Source: Auanema rhodensis (lineage: Eukaryota > Nematoda > Chromadorea > Rhabditida > Rhabditidae). Taken from it: DNA of 64,000 bases. Shown piece after piece: positions 53,049-64,000 of this stretch. A model generated the notes under the pieces. That model had not been told where the DNA came from. It saw nothing but the letters and a program-made list of their open reading frames with translations, and did no database searches. The stretch spans positions 23,885,638 through 23,949,637 of the forward strand of contig OZ059900.1 in NCBI GenBank assembly GCA_964057225.1. The letters run 5' to 3'. A program made the translations under genes and the position numbers. The number at the start of each line of letters is the position of its first letter. Positions within the stretch are counted from its first letter, which is position 1.

Positions 53049-55100
53049 CCAGTTTTTGGAAATTTCGCTGTAAACAAGGTTTTGACTTACGATTTCATGT
53101 GTTCAAACTCATGCAATGTCAATGAAACGTAGCTCAAAATTGTTCGTACAACGTCTAGTTCCACTTTCACGACAAAAAAACAGGGGTTAGAAAATTAAGG
53201 AAATTAGCATATTCTGAGGGCACGCCCCTTATGGCTAATATTGATTAAATCGATTTTTGTTCATATGAGTCGTCAAATGCAACGAATTTCAGCGTGTTAC
53301 ATACTAAAATGAAGCATTTTACATGCTGAACACTAGAAAAAAACAAAAACACAGTATTTCCCATGAGAAATATTTTATTATGCTGGAAAACCAGTTTTTG
53401 GAAATTTCGCTGTAAACAAGGTTTTGACTTACGATTTCATGTGTTCAAACTCATGCAATGTCAATGAAACTTAGCTCAAAATTGTTCGTACAACGTCTAG
53501 TTCCACTTTCACGACAAAAAAACAGGGGTTAGAAAATTAAGGAAATTAGCATATTCTGAGGGCACGCCCCTTATGGCTAATATTGATTAAATCGATTTTT
53601 GTTCATATGAGTCGTCAAATGCAACGAATTTCAGCGTGTTACATACTAATATGAAGCATTTTACATGCTGAACACTAGAAAAATACAAAAACACAGTATT
53701 TCCCATGAGAAATATTTTATTATGCTGGAAAACCAGTTTTTGGAAATTTCGCTGTAAACAAGGTTTTGACTTACGATTTCATGTGTTCAAACTCATGCAA
53801 TGTCAATGAAACCTAGCTCAAAATTGTTCGTACAACGTCTAGTTCCACTTTCACGACAAAAAAACAGGGGTTAGAAAATTAAGGAAATAAGCATATTCTG
53901 AGGGCACGCCCCTTATGGCTAATATTGATTAAATCGATTTTTGTTCATATGAGTCGTCAAATGCAACGAATTTCAGCGTGTTACATACTAAAATGAAGCA
54001 TTTTACATGCTGAACACTAGAACAATACAAAAACACAGTATTTCCCATGAGAAATATTTTATTATGCTGGAAAACCAGTTTTTGGAAATTTCGATGTAAA
54101 CAAGGTTTTGACTTACGATTTCATGTGTTCAAACTCATGCAATGTCAATGAAACCTAGCTTAAAATTGTTCGTACAACGTCTAGTTCCACTTTCACGACA
54201 AAAAAACAGGGGTTAGAAAATTAAGGAAATTAGCATATTCTGAGGGCACGCCCCTTATGGCTAATATTGATTAAATCGATTTTTGTTCATATGAGTCGTC
54301 AAATGCAACGAATTTCAGCGTGTTACATACTAAAATGAAGCATTTTACAAGCTGAACACTAGAAAAATACAAAAACACAGTTTTTCCCATGAGAAATATT
54401 TTATTATGCTGGAAAACCAGTTTTTGGAAATTTCGCTGTAAACAAGGTTTTGACTTACGATTTCATGTGTTCAAACTCATGCAATGTCAATGAAACCTAG
54501 CTTAAAATTGTTCGTACAACGTCTAGTTCCACTTTCACGACAAAAAAACAGGGGTTAGAAAATTAAGGAAATTAGCATATTCTGAGGGCACGCCCCTTAT
54601 GGCTAATATTGATTAAATCGATTTTTGTTCATATGAGTCGTCAAATGCAACGAATTTCAGCGTGTTACATACTAAAATGAAGCATTTTACAAGCTGAACA
54701 CTAGAAAAATACAAAAACACAGTATTTCCCATGAGAAATATTTTATTATGCTGGAAAACCAGTTTTTGGAAATTTCGCTGTAAACAAGGTTTTGACTTAC
54801 GATTTCATGTGTTCAAACTCATGCAATATCAATGAAACGTAGCTCAAAATTGTTCGTACAACGTCTAGTTCCACTTTCACGACAAAAAAACAGGGGTTAG
54901 AAAATTAAGGAAATTAGCATATTCTGAGGGCACGCCCCTTATGGCTAATATTGATTAAATCGATTTTTGTTCATATGAGTCGTCAAATGCAACGAATTTC
55001 AGCGTGTTACATACTAAAATGAAGCATTTTACATGCTGAACACTAGAAAAAAACAAAAACACAGTATTTCCCATAAGAAATATTTTATTATGCTGGAAAA
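51681..55100 (+). repeat. Five-monomer higher-order repeat, two tandem copies (2 x 1,710 bp)
   Basis: The order CTTAGC/ACTAATATG, AAATAAGC/GAACAATAC, TTTCGATGTAAAC/AGCTTAAAAT/TTACAAGC, AGCTTAAAAT/TTACAAGC, GAAACGTAGC/GAAAAAAAC occurs at 51681-53390 and 53391-55100. I noted only about six differences over 1,710 bp: AGCTCGAAA and GGTTTTCAC in copy 1; CAGTTTTTCCC, CAATATCAATG and CATAAGAAAT in copy 2. This is the cleanest recent tandem duplication in the window. Confidence 0.9.
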
Positions 55101-57406
55101 CCAGTTTTTGGAAATTTCGCTGTAAACAAGGTTTTGACTTACGATTTCATGTGTTCAAACTCATGCAATGTCAATGAAACTTAGCTCAAAATTGTTCGTA
55201 CAACGTCTAGTTCCACTTTCACGACAAAAAAACAGGGGTTAGAAAATTAAGGAAATTAGCATATTCTGAGGGCACGCCCCTTATGGCTAATATTGATTAA
55301 ATCGATTTTTGTTCATATGAGTCGTCAAATGCAACGAATTTCAGCGTGTTACATACTAAAATGAAGCATTTCACATGCTGAACACTAGAAAAATACAAAA
55401 ACACAGTATTTCTCATGAGAAATATTTTATTATGCTGGAAAACCAGTTTTTGGAAATTTCGCTGTAAACAAGGTTTTGACTTACGATTTCATGTGTTCAA
55501 ACTCATGCAATGTCAATGAAACCTAGCTCAAAATTGTTTGTACAACGTCTAGTTCCACTTTCACGACAAAAAAACAGGGGTTAGAAAATTAAGGAAATTA
55601 GCATATTCTGAGGGCACGCCCCTTATGGCTAATATTGATTAAATCGATTTTTGTTCATATGAGTCGTCAAATGCAACGAATTTCAGCGTGTTACATACTA
55701 AAATGAAGCATTTTACATGCTGAACACTAGAAAAATACAAAAACACAGTATTTCCCATGAGAAATATTTTATTATGCTGGAAAACCAGTTTTTGGAAATT
55801 TCGCTGTAAACAAGGTTTTGACTTACGATTTCATGTGTTCAAACTCATGCAATGTCAATGAAACCTAGCTCAAAATTGTTCGTACAACGTCTAGTTCCAC
55901 TTTCACGACAAAAAAACAGGGGTTAGAAAATTAAGGAAATTAGCATATTCTGAGGGCACGCCCCTTATGGCTAATATTGATTAAATCGATTTTTGTTCAT
56001 ATGAGTCGTCAAATGCAACGAATTTCAGCGTGTTACATACTAAAATGAAGCATTTTACATGCTGAACACTAGAAAAATACAAAAACACAGTATTTCCCAT
56101 GAGAAATATTTTATTATGCTGGAAAACCAGTTTTTGGAAATTTCGCTGTAAACAAGGTTTTGACTTACGATTTCATGTGTTCAAACTCATGCAATGTCAA
56201 TGAAACCTAGCTCAAATTTGTTCGTACAACGTCTAGTTCCACTTTCACGACAAAAAAACAGGGGTTAGAAAATTAAGGAAATTAGCATATTCTGAGGGCA
56301 CGCCCCTTATGCCTAATGTTGATTAAATCGATTTTTGTTCATATGAGTCGTCAAATGCAACGAATTTCAGCGTGTTACATACTAAAATGAAGCATTTTAC
56401 ATGCTGAACACTAGAAAAATACAAAAACACAGTATTTCCCATGTGAAATATTTTATTATGCTGGAAAACCAGTTTTTGGAAATTTCGCTGTAAACAAGGA
56501 TTTGACTTACGATTTCATGTGTTCAAACTCATGCAATGTCAATGAAACCTAGCTCAAAATTGTTCGTACAACGTCTAGTTCCACTTTCACGACAAAAAAA
56601 CAGGGGTTAGAAAATTAAGGAAATTAGCATATTCTGAGGGCACGCCCCTTATGGCTAATATTGATTAAATCGATTTTTGTTCATATGAGTCGTCAAATGC
56701 AACGAATTTCAGCGTGTTACATACTAAAATGAAGCATTTTACATGCTGAACACTAGAAAAATACAAAAACACAGTATTTCCCATGAGAAATATTTTATTA
56801 TGCTGGAAAACCAGTTTTTGGAAATTTCGCTGTAAACAAGGTTTTGACTTACTTTTTCTTGTGTTCAAACTCATGCAATGTCAATGAAACCTAGCTCAAA
56901 ATTGTTCGTACAACGTCTAGTTCCACTTTCACGACAAAAAAACAGGGGTTAGAAAATTAAGGAAATTAGCATATTCTGAGGGCACGCCCCTTATGGCTAA
57001 TATTGATTAAATCGATTTTTGTTCATATGAGTCGTCAAATGCAACGAATTTCAGCGTGTTACATACTAAAATGAAGCATTTTACAAGCTGAACACTAGAA
57101 AAATACAAAAACACAGTATTTCCCATGAGAAATATTTTATTATGCTGGAAAACCAGTTTTTGGAAATTTCGCTGTAAACAAGGTTTTGACTTACGATTTC
57201 ATGTGTTCAAACTCATGCAATGTCAATGAAACCTAGCTTAAAATTGTTCGTACAACGTCTAGTTCCACTTTCACGACAAAAAAACAGGGGTTAGAAAATT
57301 AAGGAAATTAGCATATTCTGAGGGCACGCCCCTTATGGCTAATATTGATTAAATCGATTTTTGTTCATATGAGTCGTCAAATGCAACGAATTTCAGCGTG
57401 TTACAT

Positions 57407-57511
57407 ACTAAAATGAAGCATTTTACATGCTGAACACTTTCACGACAAAAAAACAGAAAAAAAAAACAGAAAAAACAGAAAAAAAAAACAGAAAAAAAAA
57501 CAAAAAAAAAC
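57407..57511. other. Strand-switch junction with A-rich, CAG-punctuated tract
   Basis: The last forward monomer (start 57153) runs to GAACACT at 57438. Sharing CACT, it jumps to the internal CACTTTCACGAC segment of the monomer and its seven-A run and CAG. From about 57457 the sequence becomes A-runs of 10, 6, 10, 9 and 9 separated by CAG or C, about 55 bp in all. At 57512 the satellite resumes on the other strand at monomer base 254. The nearest pairing arms are 57153-57406 and 57512-57765, so 105 bp form the unpaired centre. The A/CAG tract looks like slippage expansion of the monomer's own A7-CAG. Confidence 0.93.
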
Positions 57512-58449
57512 ATGTAACACGCTGAAATTCGTTGCATTTGACGACTCATATGAACAAAAATCGATTTATTCAATATTAGCCATAAGGGGCGTGCCCTCAG
57601 AATATGCTAATTTCCTTAATTTTCTAACCCCTGTTTTTTTGTCGTGAAAGTGGAACTAGACGTTGTACGAACAATTTTGAGCTAGGTTTCATTGACATTG
57701 CATGAGTTTGAACACATGAAATCGTAAGTCAAAACCTTGTTTACAGCGAAATTTCCAAAAACTGGTTTTCCAGCATAATAAAATATTTCTCATGGGAAAT
57801 ACTGTGTTTTTGTATTTTTCTAGTGTTCAACATGTAAAATGCTTCATTTTAGTATGTAACACGCTGAAATTCGTTGCATTTGACGACTCATATGAACAAA
57901 AATCGATTTAATCAATATTAGCCATAAGGGGCGTGCCCTCAGAATATGCTAATTTCCTTAATTTTCTAACCCCTGTTTTTTTGTCGTGAAAGTGGAACTA
58001 GACGTTGTACGAACAATTTTGAGCTAGGTTTCATTGACATTGCATGAGTTTGAACACATGAAATCGTAAGTCAAAACCTTGTTTACAGCGAAATTTCCAA
58101 AAACTGGTTTTCCAGCATAATAAAATATTTCTCATGGGAAATACTGTGTTTTTGTATTTTTCTAGTGTTCAGCATGTAAAATGCTTCATTTTAGTATGTA
58201 ACACGCTGAAATTCGTTGCATTTGACGACTCATATGAACAAAAATCGATTTAATCAATATTAGCCATAAGGGGCGTGCCCTCAGAATATGCTAATTTCCT
58301 TAATTTTCTAACCCTTGTTTTTTTGTCGTGAAAGTGGAACTAGACGTTGTACGAACAATTTTGAGCTAGGTTTCATTGACATTGCATGAGTTTGAACACA
58401 TGAAATCGTAAGTCAAAACCTTGTTTACAGCGAAATTTCCAAAAACTGG

Positions 58450-60501
58450 TTTTCCAGCATAATAAAATATTTCTCATGGGAAATACTGTGTTTTTGTATT
58501 TTTCTAGTGTTCAGCATGTAAAATGGTTCATTTTAGTATGTAACACGCTGAAATTCGTTGCATTTGACGACTCATATGAACAAAAATCGATTTAATCAAT
58601 ATTAGCCATAAGGGGCGTGCCCTCAGAATATGCTAATTTCCTTAATTTTCTAACCCTTGTTTTTTTGTCGTGAAAGTGGAACTAGACGTTGTACGAACAA
58701 TTTTGAGCTAGGTTTCATTGACATTGCATGAGTTTGAACACATGAAATCGTAAGTCAAAACCTTGTTTACAGCGAAATTTCCAAAAACTGGTTTTCCAGC
58801 ATAATAAAATATTTCTCATGGGAAATACTGTGTTTTTGTATTTTTCTAGTGTTCAGCATGTAAAATGCTTCATTTTAGTATGTAACACGCTGAAATTCGT
58901 TGCATTTGACGACTCATATGAACCAAAATCGATTTAATCAATATTAGCCATAAGGGGCGTGCCCTCAGAATATGCTAATTTCCTTAATTTTCTAACCCTT
59001 GTTTTTTTGTCGTGAAAGTGGAACTAGACGTTGTACGAACAATTTTGAGCTAGGTTTCATTGACATTGCATGAGTTTGAACACATGAAATCGTAAGTCAA
59101 AACCTTGTTTACAGCGAAATTTCCAAAAACTGGTTTTCCAGCATAATAAAATATTTCTCATGGGAAATATTGTGTTTTTGTATTTTTCTAGTGTTCAGCA
59201 TGTAAAATGCTTCATTTTAGTATGTAACACGCTGAAATTCGTTGCATTTGACGACTCATATGAACAAAAATCGATTTAATCAATATTAGCCATAAGGGGC
59301 GTGCCCTCAGAATATGCTAATTTCCTTAATTTTCTAACCCCTGTTTTTTTGTCGTGAAAGTGGAACTAGACGTTGTACGAACAATTTTGAGCTAGGTTTC
59401 ATTGACATTGCATGAGTTTGAACACATGAAATCGTAAGTCAAAACCTTGTTTACAGCGAAATTTCCAAAAACTGGTTTTCCAGCATAATAAAATATTTCT
59501 CATGGGAAATACTGTGTTTTTGTATTTTTCTAGTGTTCAGCATGTAAAATGGTTCATTTTAGTATGTAACACGCTGAAATTCGTTGCATTTGACGACTCA
59601 TATGAACAAAAATCGATTTAATCAATATTAGCCATAAGGGGCGTGCCCTCAGAATATGCTAATTTCCTTAATTTTCTAACCCTTGTTTTTTTGTCGTGAA
59701 AGTGGAACTAGACGTTGTACGAACAATTTTGAGCTAGGTTTCATTGACATTGCATGAGTTTGAACACATGAAATCGTAAGTCAAAACCTTGTTTACAGCG
59801 AAATTTCCAAAAACTGGTTTTCCAGCATAATAAAATATTTCTCATGGGAAATACTGTGTTTTTGTATTTTTCTAGTGTTCAGCATGTAAAATGCTTCATT
59901 TTAGTATGTAACACGCTGAAATTCGTTGCATTTGACGACTCATATGAACCAAAATCGATTTAATCAATATTAGCCATAAGGGGCGTGCCCTCAGAATATG
60001 CTAATTTCCTTAATTTTCTAACCCTTGTTTTTTTGTCGTGAAAGTGGAACTAGACGTTGTACGAACAATTTTGAGCTAGGTTTCATTGACATTGCATGAG
60101 TTTGAACACATGAAATCGTAAGTCAAAACCTTGTTTACAGCGAAATTTCCAAAAACTGGTTTTCCAGCATAATAAAATATTTCTCATGGGAAATATTGTG
60201 TTTTTGTATTTTTCTAGTGTTCAGCATGTAAAATGCTTCATTTTAGTATGTAACACGCTGAAATTCGTTGCATTTGACGACTCATATGAACAAAAATCGA
60301 TTTAATCAATATTAGCCATAAGGGGCGTGCCCTCAGAATATGCTAATTTCCTTAATTTTCTAACCCCTGTTTTTTTGTCGTGAAAGTGGAACTAGACGTT
60401 GTACGAACAATTTTGAGCTAGGTTTCATTGACATTGCATGAGTTTGAACACATGAAATCGTAAGTCAAACCCTTGTTTACAGCGAAATTTCCAAAAACTG
60501 G
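58450..60501 (-). repeat. Three-monomer higher-order repeat in the inverted arm (2 x 1,026 bp)
   Basis: Three markers on the top strand recur at exactly 1,026 bp: AAATGGTTCA (58521, 59547), GAACCAAAATCG (about 58920, 59946) and GGGAAATATTGTG (59162, 60188). The copies are 58450-59475 and 59476-60501. The AAATGGTTCA change has one forward counterpart, AAATGAACCATT at 43731, again in a CAAGGG monomer followed by another CAAGGG monomer. Confidence 0.9.
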
Positions 60502-61870
60502 TTTTCCAGCATAATAAAATATTTCTCATGGGAAATACTGTGTTTTTGTATTTTTCTAGTGTTCAGCATGTAAAATGCTTCATTTTAGTATGTAACACGC
60601 TGAAATTCGTTGCATTTGACGACTCATATGAACAAAAATCGATTTAATCAATATTAGCCATAAGGGGCGTGCCCTCAGAATATGCTAATTTCCTTAATTT
60701 TCTAACCCTTGTTTTTTTGTCGTGAAAGTGGAACTAGACGTTGTACGAACAATTTTGAGCTAAGTTTCATTGACATTGCATGAGTTTGAACACATGAAAT
60801 CGTAAGTCAAAACCTTGTTTACAGCGAAATTTCCAAAAACTGGTTTTCCAGCATAATAAAATATTTCTCATGGGAAATACTGTGTTTTTGTAATTTTTCT
60901 AGTGTTCAGCATGTAAAATGCTTCATTTTAGTATGTAACACGCTGAAATTCGTTGCATTTGACGACTCATATGAACAAAAATCGATTTAATCAATATTAG
61001 CCATAAGGGGCGTGCCCTCAGAATATGCTAATTTCCTTAATTTTCTAACCCCTGTTTTTTTGTCGTGAAAGTGGAACTAGACGTTGTACGAACAATTTTG
61101 AGCTAGGTTTCATTGACATTGCATGAGTTTGAACACATGAAATCGTAAGTCAAACCCTTGTTTACAGCGAAATTTCCAAAAACTGGTTTTCCAGCATAAT
61201 AAAATATTTCTCATGGGAAATACTGTGTTTTTGTATTTTTCTAGTGTTCAGCATGTAAAATGCTTCATTTTAGTATGTAACACGCTGAAATTCGTTGCAT
61301 TTGACGACTCATATGAACAAAAATCGATTTAATCAATATTAGCCATAAGGGGCGTGCCCTCAGAATATGCTAATTTCCTTAATTTTCTAAACCCTGTTTT
61401 TTTGTCGTGAAAGTGGAACTAGACGTTGTACGAACAATTTTGAGCTAAGTTTCATTGACATTGCATGAGTTTGAACACATGAAATCGTAAGTCAAAACCT
61501 TGTTTACAGCGAAATTTCCAAAAACTGGTTTTCCAGCATAATAAAATATTTCTCATGGGAAATACTGTGTTTTTGTTTTTTTCTAGTGTTCAGCATGTAA
61601 AATGCTTCATTTTAGTATGTAACACGCTGAAATTCGTTGCATTTGACGACTCATATGAACAAAAATCGATTTAATCAATATTAGCCATAAGGGGCGTGCC
61701 CTCAGAATATGCTAATTTCCTTAATTTTCTAACCCCTGTTTTTTTGTCGTGAAAGTGGAACTAGACGTTGTACGAACAATTTTGAGCTAGGTTTCATTGA
61801 CATTGCATGAGTTTGAACACATGAAATCGTAAGTCAAAACCTTGTTTACAGCGTAATTTCCAAAAACTGG

Positions 61871-61885
61871 TTTTCCATCCAGCAT
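61871..61885. other. 4 bp tandem duplication in one inverted monomer
   Basis: The usual GGTTTTCCAGCATAATA reads GGTTTTCCATCCAGCATAATA. This is a 4 bp tandem insertion (TCCA/ATCC register) found in no other monomer I read. It makes that unit 346 bp. Confidence 0.9.
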
Positions 61886-64000
61886 AATAAAATATTTCTC
61901 ATGGGAAATACTGTGTTTTTGTATTTTTCTAGTGTTCAGCATGTAAAATGCTTCATTTTAGTATGTAACACGCTGAATTTCGTTGCATTTGACGACTCAT
62001 ATGAACAAAAATCGATTTAATCAATATTAGCCATAAGGGGCGTGCCCTCAGAATATGCTAATTTCCTTAATTTTCTAACCCTTGTTTTTTTGTCGTGAAA
62101 GTGGAACTAGACGTTGTACAAACAATTTTGAGCTAGGTTTCATTGACATTGCATGAGTTTGAACACATGAAATCGTAAGTCAAAACCTTGTTTACAGCGA
62201 AATTTCCAAAAACTGGTTTTCCAGCATGATAAAATATTTCTCATGGGAAATACTGTGTTTTTGTATTTTTCTAGTGTTCAGCATGTGAAATGCTTCATTT
62301 TAGTATGTAACACGCTGAAATTCGTTGCATTTGACGACTCATATGAACAAAAATCGATTTAATCAATATTAGCCATAAGGGGCGTGCCCTCAGAATATAC
62401 TAATTTCCTTAATTTTCTAACCCCTGTTTTTTTTGTCGTGAAAGTGGAACTAGACGTTGTACAAACAATTTTGAGCTAGGTTTCATTGACATTGCATGAG
62501 TTTGAACACATGAAATCGTAAGTCAAAACCTTGTTTACAGCGAAATTTCCAAAAACTGGTTTTCCAGCATAATAAAATATTTCTCATGGGAAATACTGTG
62601 TTTTTGTATTTTTCTAGTGTTCAGCATGTAAAATGCTTCATTTTAGTATGTAACACGCTGAAATTCGTTGCATTTGACGACTCATATGAACAAAAATCGA
62701 TTTAATCATTATTAGCCATAAGGGGCGTGCCCTCAGAATATGCTAATTTCCTTAATTTTCTAACCCCTGTTTTTTTGTCGTGAAAGTGGAACTAGACGTT
62801 GTACGAACAATTTTGAGCTAGGTTTCATTGACATTGCATGAGTTTGAACACATGAAATCGTAAGTCAAAACCTTGTTTACAGCGAAATTTCCAAAAACTG
62901 GTTTTCCAGCATAATAAAATATTTCTCATGGGAAATACTGTGTTTTTGTATTTTTCTAGTGTTCAGCATGTAAAATGCTTCATTTTAGTATGTAACACGC
63001 TGAAATTCGTTGCATTTGACGACTCATATGAACAAAAATCGATTTAATCAATATTAGCCATAAGGGGCGTGCCCTCAGAATATGCTAATTTCCTTAATTT
63101 TCTAACCCCTGTTTTTTTGTCGTGAAAGTGGAACTAGACGTTGTACGAACAATTTTGAGCTAAGTTTCATTGACATTGCATGAGTTTGAACACATGAAAT
63201 CGTAAGTCAAAACCTTGTTTACAGCGAAATTTCCAAAAACTGGTTTTCCAGCATAATAAAATATTTCTCATGGGAAATACTGTGTTTTTGTATTTTTCTA
63301 GTGTTCAGCATGTAAAATGTTTCATTTTAGTATGTAACACGCTGAAATTCGTTGCATTTGACGACTCATATGAACAAAAATCGATTTAATCAATATTAGC
63401 CATAAGGGGCGTGCCCTCAGAATATGCTAATTTCCTTAATTTTCTAACCCCTGTTTTTTTGTCGTGAAAGTGGAACTAGACGTTGTACGAACAATTTTGA
63501 GCTAGGTTTCATTGACATTGCATGAGTTTGAACACATGAAATCGTAAGTCAAAACCTTGTTTACAGCGAAATTTCCAAAAACTGGTTTTCCAGCATAATA
63601 AAATATTTCTCATGGGAAATACTGTGTTTTTGTATTTTTCTAGTGTTCAGCATGTAAAATGCTTCATTTTAGTATGTAACACGCTGAAATTCGTTGCATT
63701 TGACGACTCATATGAACAAAAATCGATTTAATCAATATTAGCCATAAGGGGCGTGCCCTCAGAATATGCTAATTTCCTTAATTTTCTAACCCCTGTTTTT
63801 TTGTCGTGAAAGTGGAACTAGACGTTGTACGAACAATTTTGAGCTAGGTTTCATTGACATTGCATGAGTTTGAACACATGAAATCGTAAGTCAAAACCTT
63901 GTTTACAGCGAAATTTCCAAAAACTGGTTTTCCAGCATAATAAAATATTTCTCATGGGAAATACTGTGTTTTTGTTTTTTTCTAGTGTTCAGCATGTAAA

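Larger units (their letters stand above)
17887..57438 (+). repeat. Forward satellite array, block 3 (114 full monomers)
   Basis: Head-to-tail monomers run continuously with full-unit starts from 18173 to 56811 and a last partial unit at 57153. The 341 bp type (AAGGTTTGAC) occurs at 18173, 18856, 19539, 22275, 25352, 27403, 28428, 28769, 30478, 31845 and 47920. It is absent from 32.2 to 47.9 kb, so variants are regionally clustered. Other regional markers are GAGAAATAGTTTA (20.6-24 kb and 45.8 kb), ACTTAAATG with CTGAAAAACC (27-32 kb), AATTACAGCG (33.9-39 kb and 50.9 kb) and TTACAAGCTG with AGCTTAAAAT (41-57 kb). No gene, RNA gene or mobile element interrupts it. Confidence 0.97.
57512..64000 (-). 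repeat. Inverted satellite array (18 full monomers, right arm)
   Basis: Reverse-complement monomers run head to tail to the window end. On the top strand, units end at CTGG at 57765, 58107 and then every 342 bp to 60843, and then at 61186, 61528, 61870, 62216, 62559 and so on to 63927. Length changes come from one added base near 60891, a 4 bp insertion near 61877 and an eight-T run near 62430. Marker variants of the forward arrays occur here too (CAAGGG, CTTAGC, CAATATTT, TTAGTATAT, ATAATGATT). TTACAAGCTG and AGCTTAAAAT, common just left of the junction, are absent. Confidence 0.97.

Noticed and set aside
57349-57573. Minus-strand 74-codon frame rich in phenylalanine
   Set aside because: The phenylalanine run is the reverse reading of the A/CAG junction tract, flanked by satellite sequence on both sides. 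It is a chance open frame across the strand switch.
1-64000. CRISPR array
   Set aside because: The repetition is continuous with no variable spacers between short repeats, and the unit is 342 bp. It is a tandem satellite.
57512-64000. Terminal inverted repeats of a giant mobile element
   Set aside because: No transposase, target-site duplication or non-satellite interior is present. The inverted arms are ordinary satellite arrays in opposite orientation.

Overview
The whole 64 kb window is one AT-rich tandem satellite DNA. The monomer is 342 bp and about 34% GC (counted by hand on the first copy). I find no protein-coding gene, tRNA, rRNA, transposon, CRISPR array or unique sequence. A near-identical array of more than 180 copies of a 342 bp unit points to a eukaryotic chromosome, most likely centromeric, pericentromeric or other constitutive heterochromatin. 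I do not recognise the monomer as a named family, so I do not assign a species. 342 bp is twice 171 bp, which would suit a dinucleosome-sized unit, but that is inference.

Layout, taking the top strand of the first copy as forward and CCAGTTTTTGG as monomer base 1: (1) 1-942, forward array: two full monomers plus a third cut short by a 54 bp internal deletion. (2) 944-1188, a 245 bp inverted piece. (3) 1189-17886, forward array of 47 complete monomers plus partial ends. (4) At 17886/17887 a 104 bp deletion shortens one monomer to 238 bp and shifts the phase of everything downstream. (5) 17887-57438, forward array of 114 complete monomers plus partial ends. (6) About 57439-57511, a strand-switch junction: a satellite fragment followed by A-runs separated by CAG. 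(7) 57512-64000, inverted array of 18 complete monomers plus partial ends. Both window ends lie inside satellite, so the true array ends are not seen.

Monomers differ by a small set of recurrent diagnostic substitutions and 1 bp indels. These variants travel together in groups of two to eight monomers, which shows irregular higher-order repeats, segmental duplications and chimeric monomers. This is the pattern expected from repeated unequal exchange and gene conversion. The most interesting points are the strand switch at 57.4 kb, whose two arms are not mirror copies of each other in monomer order; the small inversion near 1 kb; the alternating four- and five-monomer higher-order repeat at 20.6-25.4 kb with a visibly chimeric monomer; and paralogous blocks of monomers more than 10 kb apart. 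The few short open frames all lie on the minus strand in one frame of the satellite, and their starts come from point variants. They are not credible genes.
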